DNA from: an uncultured Bryobacterales bacterium
GTDB lineage: Bacteria; Acidobacteriota; Terriglobia; Bryobacterales; UBA6623
Assembly: GCA_946887065.1 (NCBI GenBank)
Contig: CAMPKL010000235.1
Span: forward strand, 1-6,274
Length of the DNA stretch: 6,274 nucleotides
Reading direction: 5' to 3'
The notes beneath the pieces were generated by a model. It saw only the letters and a program-made list of their open reading frames with translations. It searched no databases and had not been told where the DNA came from. How positions within the stretch are numbered: the first letter of the stretch is position 1; every line of letters begins with the position of its first letter. A program made the translations under genes and the position numbers. Positions 1 through 5,586 of the stretch are shown piece after piece.

Positions 1-87
1 GCGCAGTCTACGCACGGCCCTAGAAGCGCCGAGCGTCCCGAGTCCGATCAGGGCAAGCAGTGCGCCCAAGCCGGCCGTTGCGGGAAG
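1..87 (-). other. Tripartite C-terminal sorting-type signal (LPATA, hydrophobic helix, basic tail)
   Basis: Residues 260-264 read Leu-Pro-Ala-Thr-Ala. They are followed by 17 mostly hydrophobic residues rich in Gly, Leu and Ala, then Arg-Ala-Val-Arg-Arg-Leu-Arg at the window edge. This is the layout of LPXTG sortase substrates and of PEP-CTERM-like signals, with Ala in place of the fifth-position Gly. The preceding Gln/Glu/Thr-rich linker is also typical of such signals. No sortase or exosortase gene is visible in the window, so the processing enzyme is unknown. Confidence 0.6.
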
Positions 88-864
88 CTCGCCTTCTGTC
101 TGCGATTGTTCCGTCTGTTGTTGCGCCGTCAGACTCTGATCAGCATCTCGTTGCTGGTCCTGCGCCTGTGCGATCTCGCGCTCACGATCTCGCTGGGCCT
201 GGCTATCACGTTCACGCTGAGCTGCCATTTCGCGGTCACGCTGTGCCGCAGTCTCGCGGTCACGCTCTTGCTGCGCCTGCAGTTCCCGTTCGCGCTGGGC
301 CGCCATCTCCCGTTCACGCTCCTGCTGTGCGGTCTGATCCGTTGCTTGCGGGGTCGTTCTAGGAGCAGGAGTCTGTGCGACTACCGTTTCTTCCTGCTGT
401 TGATTGGCGGCGGTGGCCGCTTCTTCGTCCGAAATGCTCGGCACTTCTTGACTAGTAGCCGCCGACAGTTCGGTTGCGCGGTCTTCCGGGTAGGCGAATT
501 CCTGACCGAAAGTATCACCAGGGTAGAACCAAGCCCTTAAAGCCGGCGGTTGCCCGGCTGGCGTTTCGTACCATCCGAACTCCGTCTCGCCCGTGGGTTC
601 AAGCCGCATATTCGGAATCGCGATCACAGTCGTTATTACCTCATCCTCGTCCTTGTTCATGAAACGAACGATGTGCCGATTCGACTGCGAATCGACGAGC
701 TTCACAACGTACTCGCCGGGCTCCAAAATCGCGCCGGGAATTTCGACCCTCTCGTTGACCGTCATAACCGTCTTCTTGTCATTAACGTCCGCTGAGGCAA
801 CTGCGCTGAATACACCCAGCACAGCCACGCACGCGAGCGCTCTCGATATCTTTGCGAACTGCAT
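1..864 (-). CDS. Secreted protein with N-terminal beta-type domain, RE/RD-rich helical stalk and LPATA C-terminal anchor signal (3' end cut by window edge)
   Basis: Read on the minus strand from ATG at 864, this frame is open for exactly 288 codons to the window edge. The start follows a strong AAGGAGG at 7 bases. Residues 1-25 form a signal peptide: a short basic start, a hydrophobic core, and Ala-Ser-Ala before Asp26. Residues about 27-130 make a compact, probably beta-rich domain with 'PGAILEPGEYVVKL' and 'ALRAWFYPGDTFGQEFAYP' segments. I recall similar domains in acidobacterial hypothetical proteins but cannot name a family. Residues 131-178 are a Glu/Ala/Gln/Thr-rich linker. Residues 179-230 are six charged repeats, likely one long helix. 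Residues 260-264 are LPATA, followed by a hydrophobic stretch (265-281) and a basic tail (282-288), so the stop codon probably lies just outside the window. I infer an envelope protein with an exported head held off a membrane or wall by a stalk. Its biochemical function is unknown. It lies 70 bases downstream of the dipeptidase gene on the same strand. Confidence 0.85.
   Translation of the reverse strand, partial: MQFAKISRALACVAVLGVFSAVASADVNDKKTVMTVNERVEIPGAILEPGEYVVKLVDSQSNRHIVRFMNKDEDEVITTVIAIPNMRLEPTGETEFGWYETPAGQPPALRAWFYPGDTFGQEFAYPEDRATELSAATSQEVPSISDEEAATAANQQQEETVVAQTPAPRTTPQATDQTAQQEREREMAAQRERELQAQQERDRETAAQRDREMAAQRERDSQAQRDREREIAQAQDQQRDADQSLTAQQQTEQSQTEGELPATAGLGALLALIGLGTLGASRAVRRLR
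175..330 (-). repeat. In-frame tandem repeat coding for six AQRxRE units
   Basis: Residues 179-230 of the LPATA protein divide into six units that each begin Ala-Gln: lengths 10, 8, 10, 8, 8 and 8 residues, so mostly 24-base DNA units. The shared core is Gln-Arg-Glu/Asp-Arg-Glu/Asp. The alternating Arg and acidic residues, with almost no hydrophobic heptad positions, resemble a charged single alpha-helix more than a classical coiled coil. The units differ at many third codon positions, so the array looks old rather than freshly duplicated. Confidence 0.75.
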
Positions 865-871
865 TAGTTTG

Positions 872-898
872 CCTCCTTGCTTCGCGGGATTAACCCGC
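872..898 (-). promoter_or_regulatory. Strong Shine-Dalgarno with adjacent small hairpin upstream of the LPATA gene
   Basis: On the minus strand AAGGAGG (872-878) sits 7 bases before the ATG at 864 and fixes that start. Immediately upstream lies GCGGG-TTAAT-CCCGC (884-898), a perfect 5-bp stem with a 5-base loop that ends 5 bases before the Shine-Dalgarno. No T-run follows, so it is not a standard intrinsic terminator of the upstream gene. It could influence translation initiation or mark a processing site, but a stem this short can arise by chance. Confidence 0.5.
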
Positions 899-934
899 CT
901 TGCTGTTAAGTGGAGGGCTCGACGGCGAATTTTG

Positions 935-2035
935 TTACGCTGCCGGACTGGCCGATCCCAGGCGCTGCCGGTCGAGATGTTCGCGAATGACGCGCTCGAA
1001 GTTGAAGCCAAGCATGCGCCGGATCGCTGCGTCGGAGTAGCCCCGGCGGATCAATCCTTCGGTGAGGCGGAACACGGTGTCGGGGCGTCCGAAGCCGGGC
1101 GCCAGGTTGCGCTGTAAGCCCAGCACTCCCCCATCCGTGCCTAAACCCACATGCTCCGTCCCAGTTAACCGTGCAATGTGATCGAAGTGGTCCAACACAT
1201 GCTCGAATCGAACGGGCCGCGAAGAGGTGACGAAGTTGGAGATTGCGGTGACCCCGATCACTCCTCCGGAGGCGGCAAGCTTGCGGATTACTTCATCCGA
1301 CTTGCAGCGCGCTTGTCCCGGCGCCAGAGCCGCGCAATTGGAGTGCGTGGCGAGTACTGTGCGGGTTGACGCCTCAATCGCATCCAGCGTTGTGCGTTCG
1401 CCGCAGTGCGACACGTCCACGATCATTCCGCAGCGATTCATGGCGGCGACCACCTCGACGCCGAGCCCGGTGAGGCCGGGATCGTGGCGCAAACCGCAGC
1501 CTCCGCCCAGATGGTTGAGCCCGTTGTATGTGAGTTGCGATACCCGCTGGCCCAGCCACGAAAAGGTTTCCACATCCGCCGCCGATTCAAAGTGGGCTGA
1601 GTCTTGGCTCCCGAGCAGGATGCCGATCTGATCTCGCGTGCGCACCGCCGACCAATCTTGCAGTTCTTCCACCACGCGAAAGCGGTGGGGATGAAATTCG
1701 GCGAACTGTCGCCAGCGGCCCATCCACGACGCGGTTCTCTCGGCGATCCGGGGGCCTGCTAGCCGCACCGCCGGATGGAACATCGTAACACCTGAGCCTA
1801 CAATTGCATCTAGCTCTTGAGGGTTGAGACCCTCTGAATCGGTTCGCCAGCGTTCCAGGCGGGCCCAGTCGGTTGTCATGAGGCCCATCATGTCGACCAC
1901 CGGCGACGACTGTACCAAGTCGATTGCGCGCGTTAGGAAAGCTGTGCCCTCGGCCGTGCGACTCCGGCCTCGCAGGATTGTCGGTGCAGCGGACACGCCC
2001 CCTAGGGCACTCCGCAAGAGTGTGCGTCTAGTCAA
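935..2035 (-). CDS. Tat-exported membrane dipeptidase family (peptidase M19) homologue with an incomplete zinc site
   Basis: M19 enzymes are zinc amidohydrolases with a TIM-barrel fold that cleave dipeptides, some also D-amino-acid conjugates. I chose TTG at 2035 because it gives Met-Thr-Arg-Arg-Thr-Leu-Leu-Arg and a hydrophobic stretch, a textbook Tat signal. The product has 366 residues, near family length. A longer TTG start at 2143 would add 36 mostly basic residues and place the Shine-Dalgarno inside the gene. Family landmarks kept (numbered from 2035) are Asp-Val-Ser-His ending at His210, Ala-Thr-His at 229-231, Arg243 before Lys-Ser-Asp-Glu, and Gly-Leu-Gly-Thr-Asp with Asp301. The N-terminal His-x-Asp zinc pair expected after Val-Val-Asp is replaced by Met50 and Leu52, and the bridging-Glu region reads Gln-Asp-Ser-Ala-His (144-148). 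From memory this resembles an M19 branch with Gln-Asn-Thr-Ser there. Fold and family are secure. Dipeptidase activity is not. Confidence 0.88.
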   Translation of the reverse strand: MTRRTLLRSALGGVSAAPTILRGRSRTAEGTAFLTRAIDLVQSSPVVDMMGLMTTDWARLERWRTDSEGLNPQELDAIVGSGVTMFHPAVRLAGPRIAERTASWMGRWRQFAEFHPHRFRVVEELQDWSAVRTRDQIGILLGSQDSAHFESAADVETFSWLGQRVSQLTYNGLNHLGGGCGLRHDPGLTGLGVEVVAAMNRCGMIVDVSHCGERTTLDAIEASTRTVLATHSNCAALAPGQARCKSDEVIRKLAASGGVIGVTAISNFVTSSRPVRFEHVLDHFDHIARLTGTEHVGLGTDGGVLGLQRNLAPGFGRPDTVFRLTEGLIRRGYSDAAIRRMLGFNFERVIREHLDRQRLGSASPAA

Positions 2036-2064
2036 TGTCTTGTAAGGCCAACGATGTGACGTAC

Positions 2065-2138
2065 TTATCTTAACGGGCGTTTCCGTTTCATGTTTTCCCT
2101 TGCGCGTTTTTGAGCGTTTCCACTGGCGTTCCCTCCTT
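2065..2138 (-). promoter_or_regulatory. Leader of the dipeptidase gene with strong Shine-Dalgarno and two overlapping mini-ORFs
   Basis: On the minus strand a strong AAGGAGG (2132-2138) lies 8 bases before GTG at 2123. That GTG opens an 11-codon ORF ending in TGA at 2090-2088. The TGA overlaps an ATG (2091-2089) as ATGA, and this second frame runs 8 codons to TAA at 2067-2065. The dipeptidase TTG at 2035 comes 29 bases later with no convincing Shine-Dalgarno of its own. Either these are short upstream ORFs, or a lost base has split the true N-terminus: adding one base after the ATG would join it in frame to the Tat signal. The sequence cannot decide. Confidence 0.35.
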
Positions 2139-2158
2139 CCCAACCCTCGGCTACAACG

Positions 2159-2168
2159 CCGGCGCCGG
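2159..2168. promoter_or_regulatory. Perfect 10-bp GC palindrome in the divergent intergenic region
   Basis: CCGGCGCCGG is a perfect palindrome about 100 bases before the receptor start and 124 bases before the dipeptidase start. It could be an operator shared by the divergent genes, but GC-only palindromes of this size are common in GC-rich genomes. In the rest of 2036-2267 I see only the minus-strand leader and the plus-strand TACAAT box. Confidence 0.15.
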
Positions 2169-2209
2169 AAGCGGTAGCGCTAAGTGGTGCTCCAGAAGTC
2201 TTCGCGATG

Positions 2210-2215
2210 TACAAT
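2210..2215 (+). promoter_or_regulatory. Candidate -10 box (TACAAT) for the receptor gene
   Basis: TACAAT differs from the sigma-70 consensus TATAAT at one position and is followed by TGCGG. A start a few bases downstream would give a leader of roughly 45 bases before the ATG at 2268. The -35 position, around 2186-2192, has no clear TTGACA-like hexamer. The same TACAAT(T/C)GCG string occurs upstream of the kinase gene, which supports it slightly. Confidence 0.35.
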
Positions 2216-2267
2216 TGCGGCATCTAGACCAGCCTTTACGAACCGGGAGCCGGGCCGCGCGCCAGCA

Positions 2268-2888
2268 ATGCTCACTAGAGCCTTTTTCGCCGTAGTCGTC
2301 ATCGGTTGCCTCGGCATCCCAGCCGCGGGGCAGTTCAATACGGGTGAGATTGCAGGTAGGGTGACCGACGCGACCGGCGCCGTCGTGCCGGGAGTAGCGG
2401 TGGCGGCGACGCATGCGGAGACGGGCTATCAGCGCGAACGTCTCACTGACCAGTCCGGAAACTTCTTTCTGCCCTCCCTGCCTATCGGCGACTACGAAGT
2501 GTCCGCGCAGGTACAGGGCTTTCAGCGCGCCACAGCCCGCGTTACGTTAGCGATCGGTCAGACGCTCAATGTTTCGCTTGAGCTTCAAATCGGAGACGCG
2601 GAGGAAACCATCGTCATCACCGAGGCGGCGCCCTTGCTGCAGCGGGAGGATGCCGAGATCAGCGACGTCATCGACAACACAATGGTGTTGCAGACGCCCC
2701 TGAACGGCCGCCAGTTTCTGCAGCTTGCGCAATTAACCGACGGCGTCGTCATCCCCCTGGAGGAACCCGCGGCGACGCCCTGCAGCAGGCCGGCGCGTTG
2801 CCGAATGTCGGAGGCCAAAGATCAGGCCACAACATTTATCTGCTCGACGGCGTCAAGGTCACCGACGAACTGTTCAACAACCTGGTGA
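2268..2888 (+). CDS. Receptor segment 1: signal peptide, CarboxypepD_reg domain and start of the plug
   Basis: ATG at 2268 begins Met-Leu-Thr-Arg, a hydrophobic stretch, and Pro-Ala-Ala-Gly before Gln22, a reasonable signal peptide. An in-frame GTG at 2184 lies upstream but would precede the candidate -10 box and bury the signal peptide, so I reject it. Residues 26-108 are a carboxypeptidase-regulatory-like fold: 'GEIAGRVTDATGAVVPGV', then Thr-Asp-Gln-Ser-Gly-Asn-Phe and Leu-Pro-Ile-Gly-Asp-Tyr. Next come Glu-Thr-Ile-Val-Ile-Thr, which resembles a TonB box, and the plug start 'TPLNGRQFLQLAQLTDGVV'. Genuine coding ends near 2757. From there to the TAG at 2886-2888 the frame is out-of-frame readthrough rich in Ser, Arg and Cys, unlike the family. 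Confidence 0.8.
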   Translation: MLTRAFFAVVVIGCLGIPAAGQFNTGEIAGRVTDATGAVVPGVAVAATHAETGYQRERLTDQSGNFFLPSLPIGDYEVSAQVQGFQRATARVTLAIGQTLNVSLELQIGDAEETIVITEAAPLLQREDAEISDVIDNTMVLQTPLNGRQFLQLAQLTDGVVIPLEEPAATPCSRPARCRMSEAKDQATTFICSTASRSPTNCSTTW

Positions 2889-3853
2889 TCAATCCGTCGG
2901 TCGATTCGATCCAAGAGTTCAAGATCCAGAAGTCACTGTACGCGGCGGAGTTCGGCGGTAAGGCGTCCGCACTCATCAATGTGGCTACCAAGTCTGGAGG
3001 CAATCGCGCGCACGGCAGTCTGTATGGGTTCGCCCGCAACGACCGGTTTGATGCTCACAACTATTTCGACGACCCCAAACGCCCGGTTCCTCCGCTCAAG
3101 CAAAACCAGTTGGGCTTCTCGTTGGGTGGGCCCATCAGACGAAACCGGACCTTCTTCTTCACCAGCTACGAAGGCCAGCGAACCCGCCGATCAATTACCC
3201 GCACGTTCTCGGTGCCGACAATGGCGGCGCGAGCAGGCGATTTTTCGGGCGCGGAGCCGGTATGCAACCCGTTCGTTGGGGCTCCGGGGGTCTGTTCGCC
3301 GTTCCCGAACGGTCAGGTCCCGGTGGATCCGGTGACGCAGCAGTTCTTCAAGTACTTGCCCGAACCCACCGCCGCCGGATCGGTCCGCAATCTTACGTCG
3401 GTCGAGCGCGAGATTCGAAACTTAAATCAGTTCAGCGTGCGTCTCGATCACCGATTTACTGACAGCGACAATTTCTTCGCCCGCTTCAGTACGTTTGACG
3501 CCGACGAAACCCAGCCGTTTGGGACAAGCGTCCTCAACGAAGACCTGGTACCCGGCTTCGGCCGATTGCTGACGACGAAAAGCCGAAACCTGGCGATCGG
3601 GCACACCCGCTCTTTCGGAGCGCAGCTCGTTAACGAATTTCGCTTCGGCTGGCTGGACGTCTCCGGGGGACAGGTCAGCCGGAACCAGGGCATAGACTTC
3701 GCCTCGGAGGCCGGGCTGCAGGGGACGACGCGTATTCCGAGGGATATGGGCTTCCCGCAGGTTTCGACGTCGGGCCAGTACAACACGTTCGGCGATCCGA
3801 CATCGTTCGTCTCCAGGGACAATGCGCACATCGAATTTTCGACAACGTGCTGA
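2756..3853 (+). CDS. Receptor segment 2: rest of the plug and first part of the barrel
   Basis: The frame resumes directly after the C run with Pro-Gly-Gly-Thr-Arg-Gly-Asp-Ala-Leu, then 'LPNVGGQRSGHNIYLLDG' (the Asn-Ile-Tyr-Leu-Leu-Asp-Gly stretch is residues 189-195 of the repaired protein). This is the conserved plug region of Oar-like receptors, followed by Glu-Phe-Gly-Gly-Lys-Ala-Ser and Val-Ala-Thr-Lys-Ser-Gly-Gly. Barrel strands with Gly-Phe-Ala-Arg-Asn, Asn-Gln-Leu-Gly-Phe-Ser-Leu-Gly-Gly-Pro and 'RTFFFTSYEGQR' come next, also family hallmarks. The segment has no start signal of its own; the first start-type codon is TTG at 2798, inside the plug. The last few codons to the TGA at 3851-3853 lie beyond the second break and are not genuine. 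Confidence 0.8.
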   Translation, partial: PGGTRGDALQQAGALPNVGGQRSGHNIYLLDGVKVTDELFNNLVINPSVDSIQEFKIQKSLYAAEFGGKASALINVATKSGGNRAHGSLYGFARNDRFDAHNYFDDPKRPVPPLKQNQLGFSLGGPIRRNRTFFFTSYEGQRTRRSITRTFSVPTMAARAGDFSGAEPVCNPFVGAPGVCSPFPNGQVPVDPVTQQFFKYLPEPTAAGSVRNLTSVEREIRNLNQFSVRLDHRFTDSDNFFARFSTFDADETQPFGTSVLNEDLVPGFGRLLTTKSRNLAIGHTRSFGAQLVNEFRFGWLDVSGGQVSRNQGIDFASEAGLQGTTRIPRDMGFPQVSTSGQYNTFGDPTSFVSRDNAHIEFSTTC

Positions 3854-5502
3854 TCGACCGGGGCCGGCATCGCATCAAGTTCGGCGTCTACTATTTCCGC
3901 CTTCAGTTCCGTCCTGCGAATCCCGAATCGGCCCGGGGCGCGTTTAGCTATACGGGGCAGTGGACGGGCAATCCATTAGCTGACTTGTTGTTGGGCTACC
4001 CTACATCGGCGCAGGTCGGGCTCGGCAGAGGCGCTCAGGACAGCCGCACGAACTGGCTGCACGGCTACGTGCAAGACGACTGGCACGCATCGTCGAACCT
4101 GACGTTGAACGTCGGCTTTCGCTACGAGGTCAACCAGCACATGCGAGAGACGGAGAACCGCTTGTCGTCAGTCGATGTGTTCACTCCGGGCGGCCGCTTT
4201 GTAGTCGCCAGCGACCGGCAGGACCGCATTTCCGACGAAGCTCAGGAACTGTTGCCGTCGCTTCCGATTCCGTGGGTGACCTCAAACCAGATCGGTTGGG
4301 ACCGCAGCTTGCTGCGGCCCGGCTACAACCGCTATGCTCCGCGGTTCGGGTTGGCCTGGCGGCCGGGCGGTCAAAACAGGACCGTGTTGCGTGCGGGCTA
4401 CGGGATATTCCTCAATCAGTGGGCTTACAGCGTGCAGACGGCGTTTACTCGGAACCTGCCGTTCTTCCAACTGAAGAGAATCGACATACCGTCCGATGCG
4501 GCGGTTCCAACGCTGAAAACCGCCTCGATCTTGACCTCCGACGCGACAGGGACGATCGGCGGGTCCAACATGGACGACGACTATCGGACGGAGTACACAC
4601 AGACGTGGAGCGCCGGCATCCAGCATGAGATTGCGCGCGACACCGTAATAGAAGCCTTCTACATGGGCTCGCGTACGGCGGGCGCCGACAACTCGACGAT
4701 CCGCAACGTCCCCGAGCCCGGACCAGGTCCGATCGGCGTGCGGCGCCCCGTCCCGGCGCTCGGGCCTGTCAGCGCGATACGGTTCGACGGCAATTCGCTG
4801 TACCAGGCCCTGACGCTGAAGGGGCAACGGCGTTTGGCGAGCGGGTTGTCGTTTTTGGCCAGCTACACGATGTCGCGTTCCACCGACGACGCTTCAAGCC
4901 CGGGCGCGACGGCCTTTGAGGCGAACGTACCTCAGAACGTAAGAGACATCCGGTCAGAGTGGGCGCTATCAAGTTTCAATCACACGCATTTGTTCTCAGG
5001 CAGCGCGACGTACCGGCCGGCCTTCCTCGACTTTGCTCAAGATTGGAAGCAGGCGGTGGCCGGCGATTGGAGCGTGAGCGCCTTCACCCGCATGGCCTCC
5101 GGTGCGCCGTTCACGGTCAATCTCGGAGTGGATCGGGCGAACATCGGTTCCGGGCCGGCGCAGCGGCCCGATGTCGCTGGAGACCCCAACTTGAGTTCGG
5201 GAAGAACGCCGGATCGCTGGTTCCATGTCGATGCATTCTCAATGCCCGCGCCGTTCACTTTCGGAAATTCGGGCCGCAACAGCGTCACGGCGCCGGGCTT
5301 GGCAACGGTGGATTTTTCGGCAAGAAAAAATTGGCGGATCGCGGAGTCTGCCGCCCTAGCGTTCAGTTGGGACATCTTCAATCTCTTCAACCGCGCCAAC
5401 TTCGACGTGCCCAGCCGCATCGCCTTCACGCCGAATTTCGGCCGGATTTTCAGCGCAGGCAACGCCCGGGAAATGCAATTCGGACTGCGCCTCGAATTCT
5501 GA
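3847..5502 (+). CDS. Receptor segment 3: C-terminal two-thirds of the barrel
   Basis: Genuine coding resumes at Asp-Asn-Val just after the T run (3841). GTG at 3847 is merely the first start-type codon, without a Shine-Dalgarno. Barrel features include Arg-His-Arg-Ile-Lys-Phe-Gly, Asn-Pro-Leu-Ala-Asp-Leu-Leu-Leu-Gly, Gly-Tyr-Val-Gln-Asp-Asp-Trp, 'LTLNVGFRYE', Tyr-Ala-Pro-Arg-Phe-Gly-Leu-Ala-Trp, and Gln-Thr-Trp-Ser-Ala-Gly-Ile-Gln. Strands alternate aromatic and polar residues to the end. The C-terminus Met-Gln-Phe-Gly-Leu-Arg-Leu-Glu-Phe finishes on Phe, the usual outer-membrane beta-barrel assembly signal. If the breaks are real, this piece alone could not be exported because it lacks a signal peptide. 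Confidence 0.85.
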   Translation: MLIDRGRHRIKFGVYYFRLQFRPANPESARGAFSYTGQWTGNPLADLLLGYPTSAQVGLGRGAQDSRTNWLHGYVQDDWHASSNLTLNVGFRYEVNQHMRETENRLSSVDVFTPGGRFVVASDRQDRISDEAQELLPSLPIPWVTSNQIGWDRSLLRPGYNRYAPRFGLAWRPGGQNRTVLRAGYGIFLNQWAYSVQTAFTRNLPFFQLKRIDIPSDAAVPTLKTASILTSDATGTIGGSNMDDDYRTEYTQTWSAGIQHEIARDTVIEAFYMGSRTAGADNSTIRNVPEPGPGPIGVRRPVPALGPVSAIRFDGNSLYQALTLKGQRRLASGLSFLASYTMSRSTDDASSPGATAFEANVPQNVRDIRSEWALSSFNHTHLFSGSATYRPAFLDFAQDWKQAVAGDWSVSAFTRMASGAPFTVNLGVDRANIGSGPAQRPDVAGDPNLSSGRTPDRWFHVDAFSMPAPFTFGNSGRNSVTAPGLATVDFSARKNWRIAESAALAFSWDIFNLFNRANFDVPSRIAFTPNFGRIFSAGNAREMQFGLRLEF

Positions 5503-5570
5503 CGGCGGCAGGAGCCGGGCTAACCTCTCCGGCGCAACAACCGCCCAGCCCTGCGCCCTTAAGAACGCGC

Positions 5571-5576
5571 TACAAT
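5571..5576 (+). promoter_or_regulatory. Candidate -10 box (TACAAT) very close to the kinase start
   Basis: TACAAT ends 10 bases before the TTG start codon at 5587. If used with normal spacing, the transcript would begin within about 3-5 bases of the start codon, so the message would be leaderless or nearly so. No Shine-Dalgarno precedes the TTG, which fits. The -35 region (about 5548-5553) is GC-rich with no good match. The rest of 5503-5586 holds only a weak GCCGG...CCGGC stem without a T-run, so no convincing terminator for the receptor gene is visible. Confidence 0.4.
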
Positions 5577-5586
5577 CGCGCCAGCC

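Larger units (their letters stand above)
2268..5502 (+). pseudogene. Oar-like TonB-dependent receptor with carboxypeptidase-regulatory domain, reading frame broken twice
   Basis: This is an outer-membrane beta-barrel receptor of the Oar-like type abundant in Acidobacteriota, presumably importing a substrate with energy from TonB-ExbBD. The ligand cannot be read from the sequence. The frame changes twice, and each change is repaired by adding one base: at C5 (2753-2757) and at T4 (3836-3839). The repaired protein has 1,078 residues, a normal family length, running from an intact signal peptide to an intact C-terminus ending in Leu-Glu-Phe. Order of parts: signal peptide (1-21), CarboxypepD_reg-type domain (26-108), TonB-box-like Glu-Thr-Ile-Val-Ile-Thr (113-118), plug (about 120-260), and barrel to the end. 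No internal stop remains after the two repairs, and the sequence stays family-like on both sides of each break. I therefore favour sequencing or assembly errors, or very recent inactivation, over an old pseudogene. The three open segments are described separately. Confidence 0.85.

Noticed and set aside
106..540. Open plus-strand frame of 144 codons over the LPATA gene
   Set aside because: It is antisense to a gene with a signal peptide, strong Shine-Dalgarno and structured domains. Its Leu/Arg-rich composition mirrors the RE/RD repeats read on the other strand.
2301..2309. Lipobox-like Val-Ile-Gly-Cys (Cys14) in the receptor signal peptide
   Set aside because: It fits a loose lipobox, but a conventional cleavage site (Ala-Ala-Gly before Gln22) follows and these receptors are usually not lipoproteins. 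The hydrophobic core before Cys14 is also short.
4282..4827. Open minus-strand frame of 181 codons inside the receptor
   Set aside because: Arg-rich composition with no recognisable domain, and fully overlapped by clear barrel coding sequence.
5512..5553. Inverted repeat (GCCGG...CCGGC) after the receptor stop as a terminator
   Set aside because: The stem is only 5 bp with a loop of about 10 bases, and no T-run follows on the plus strand.
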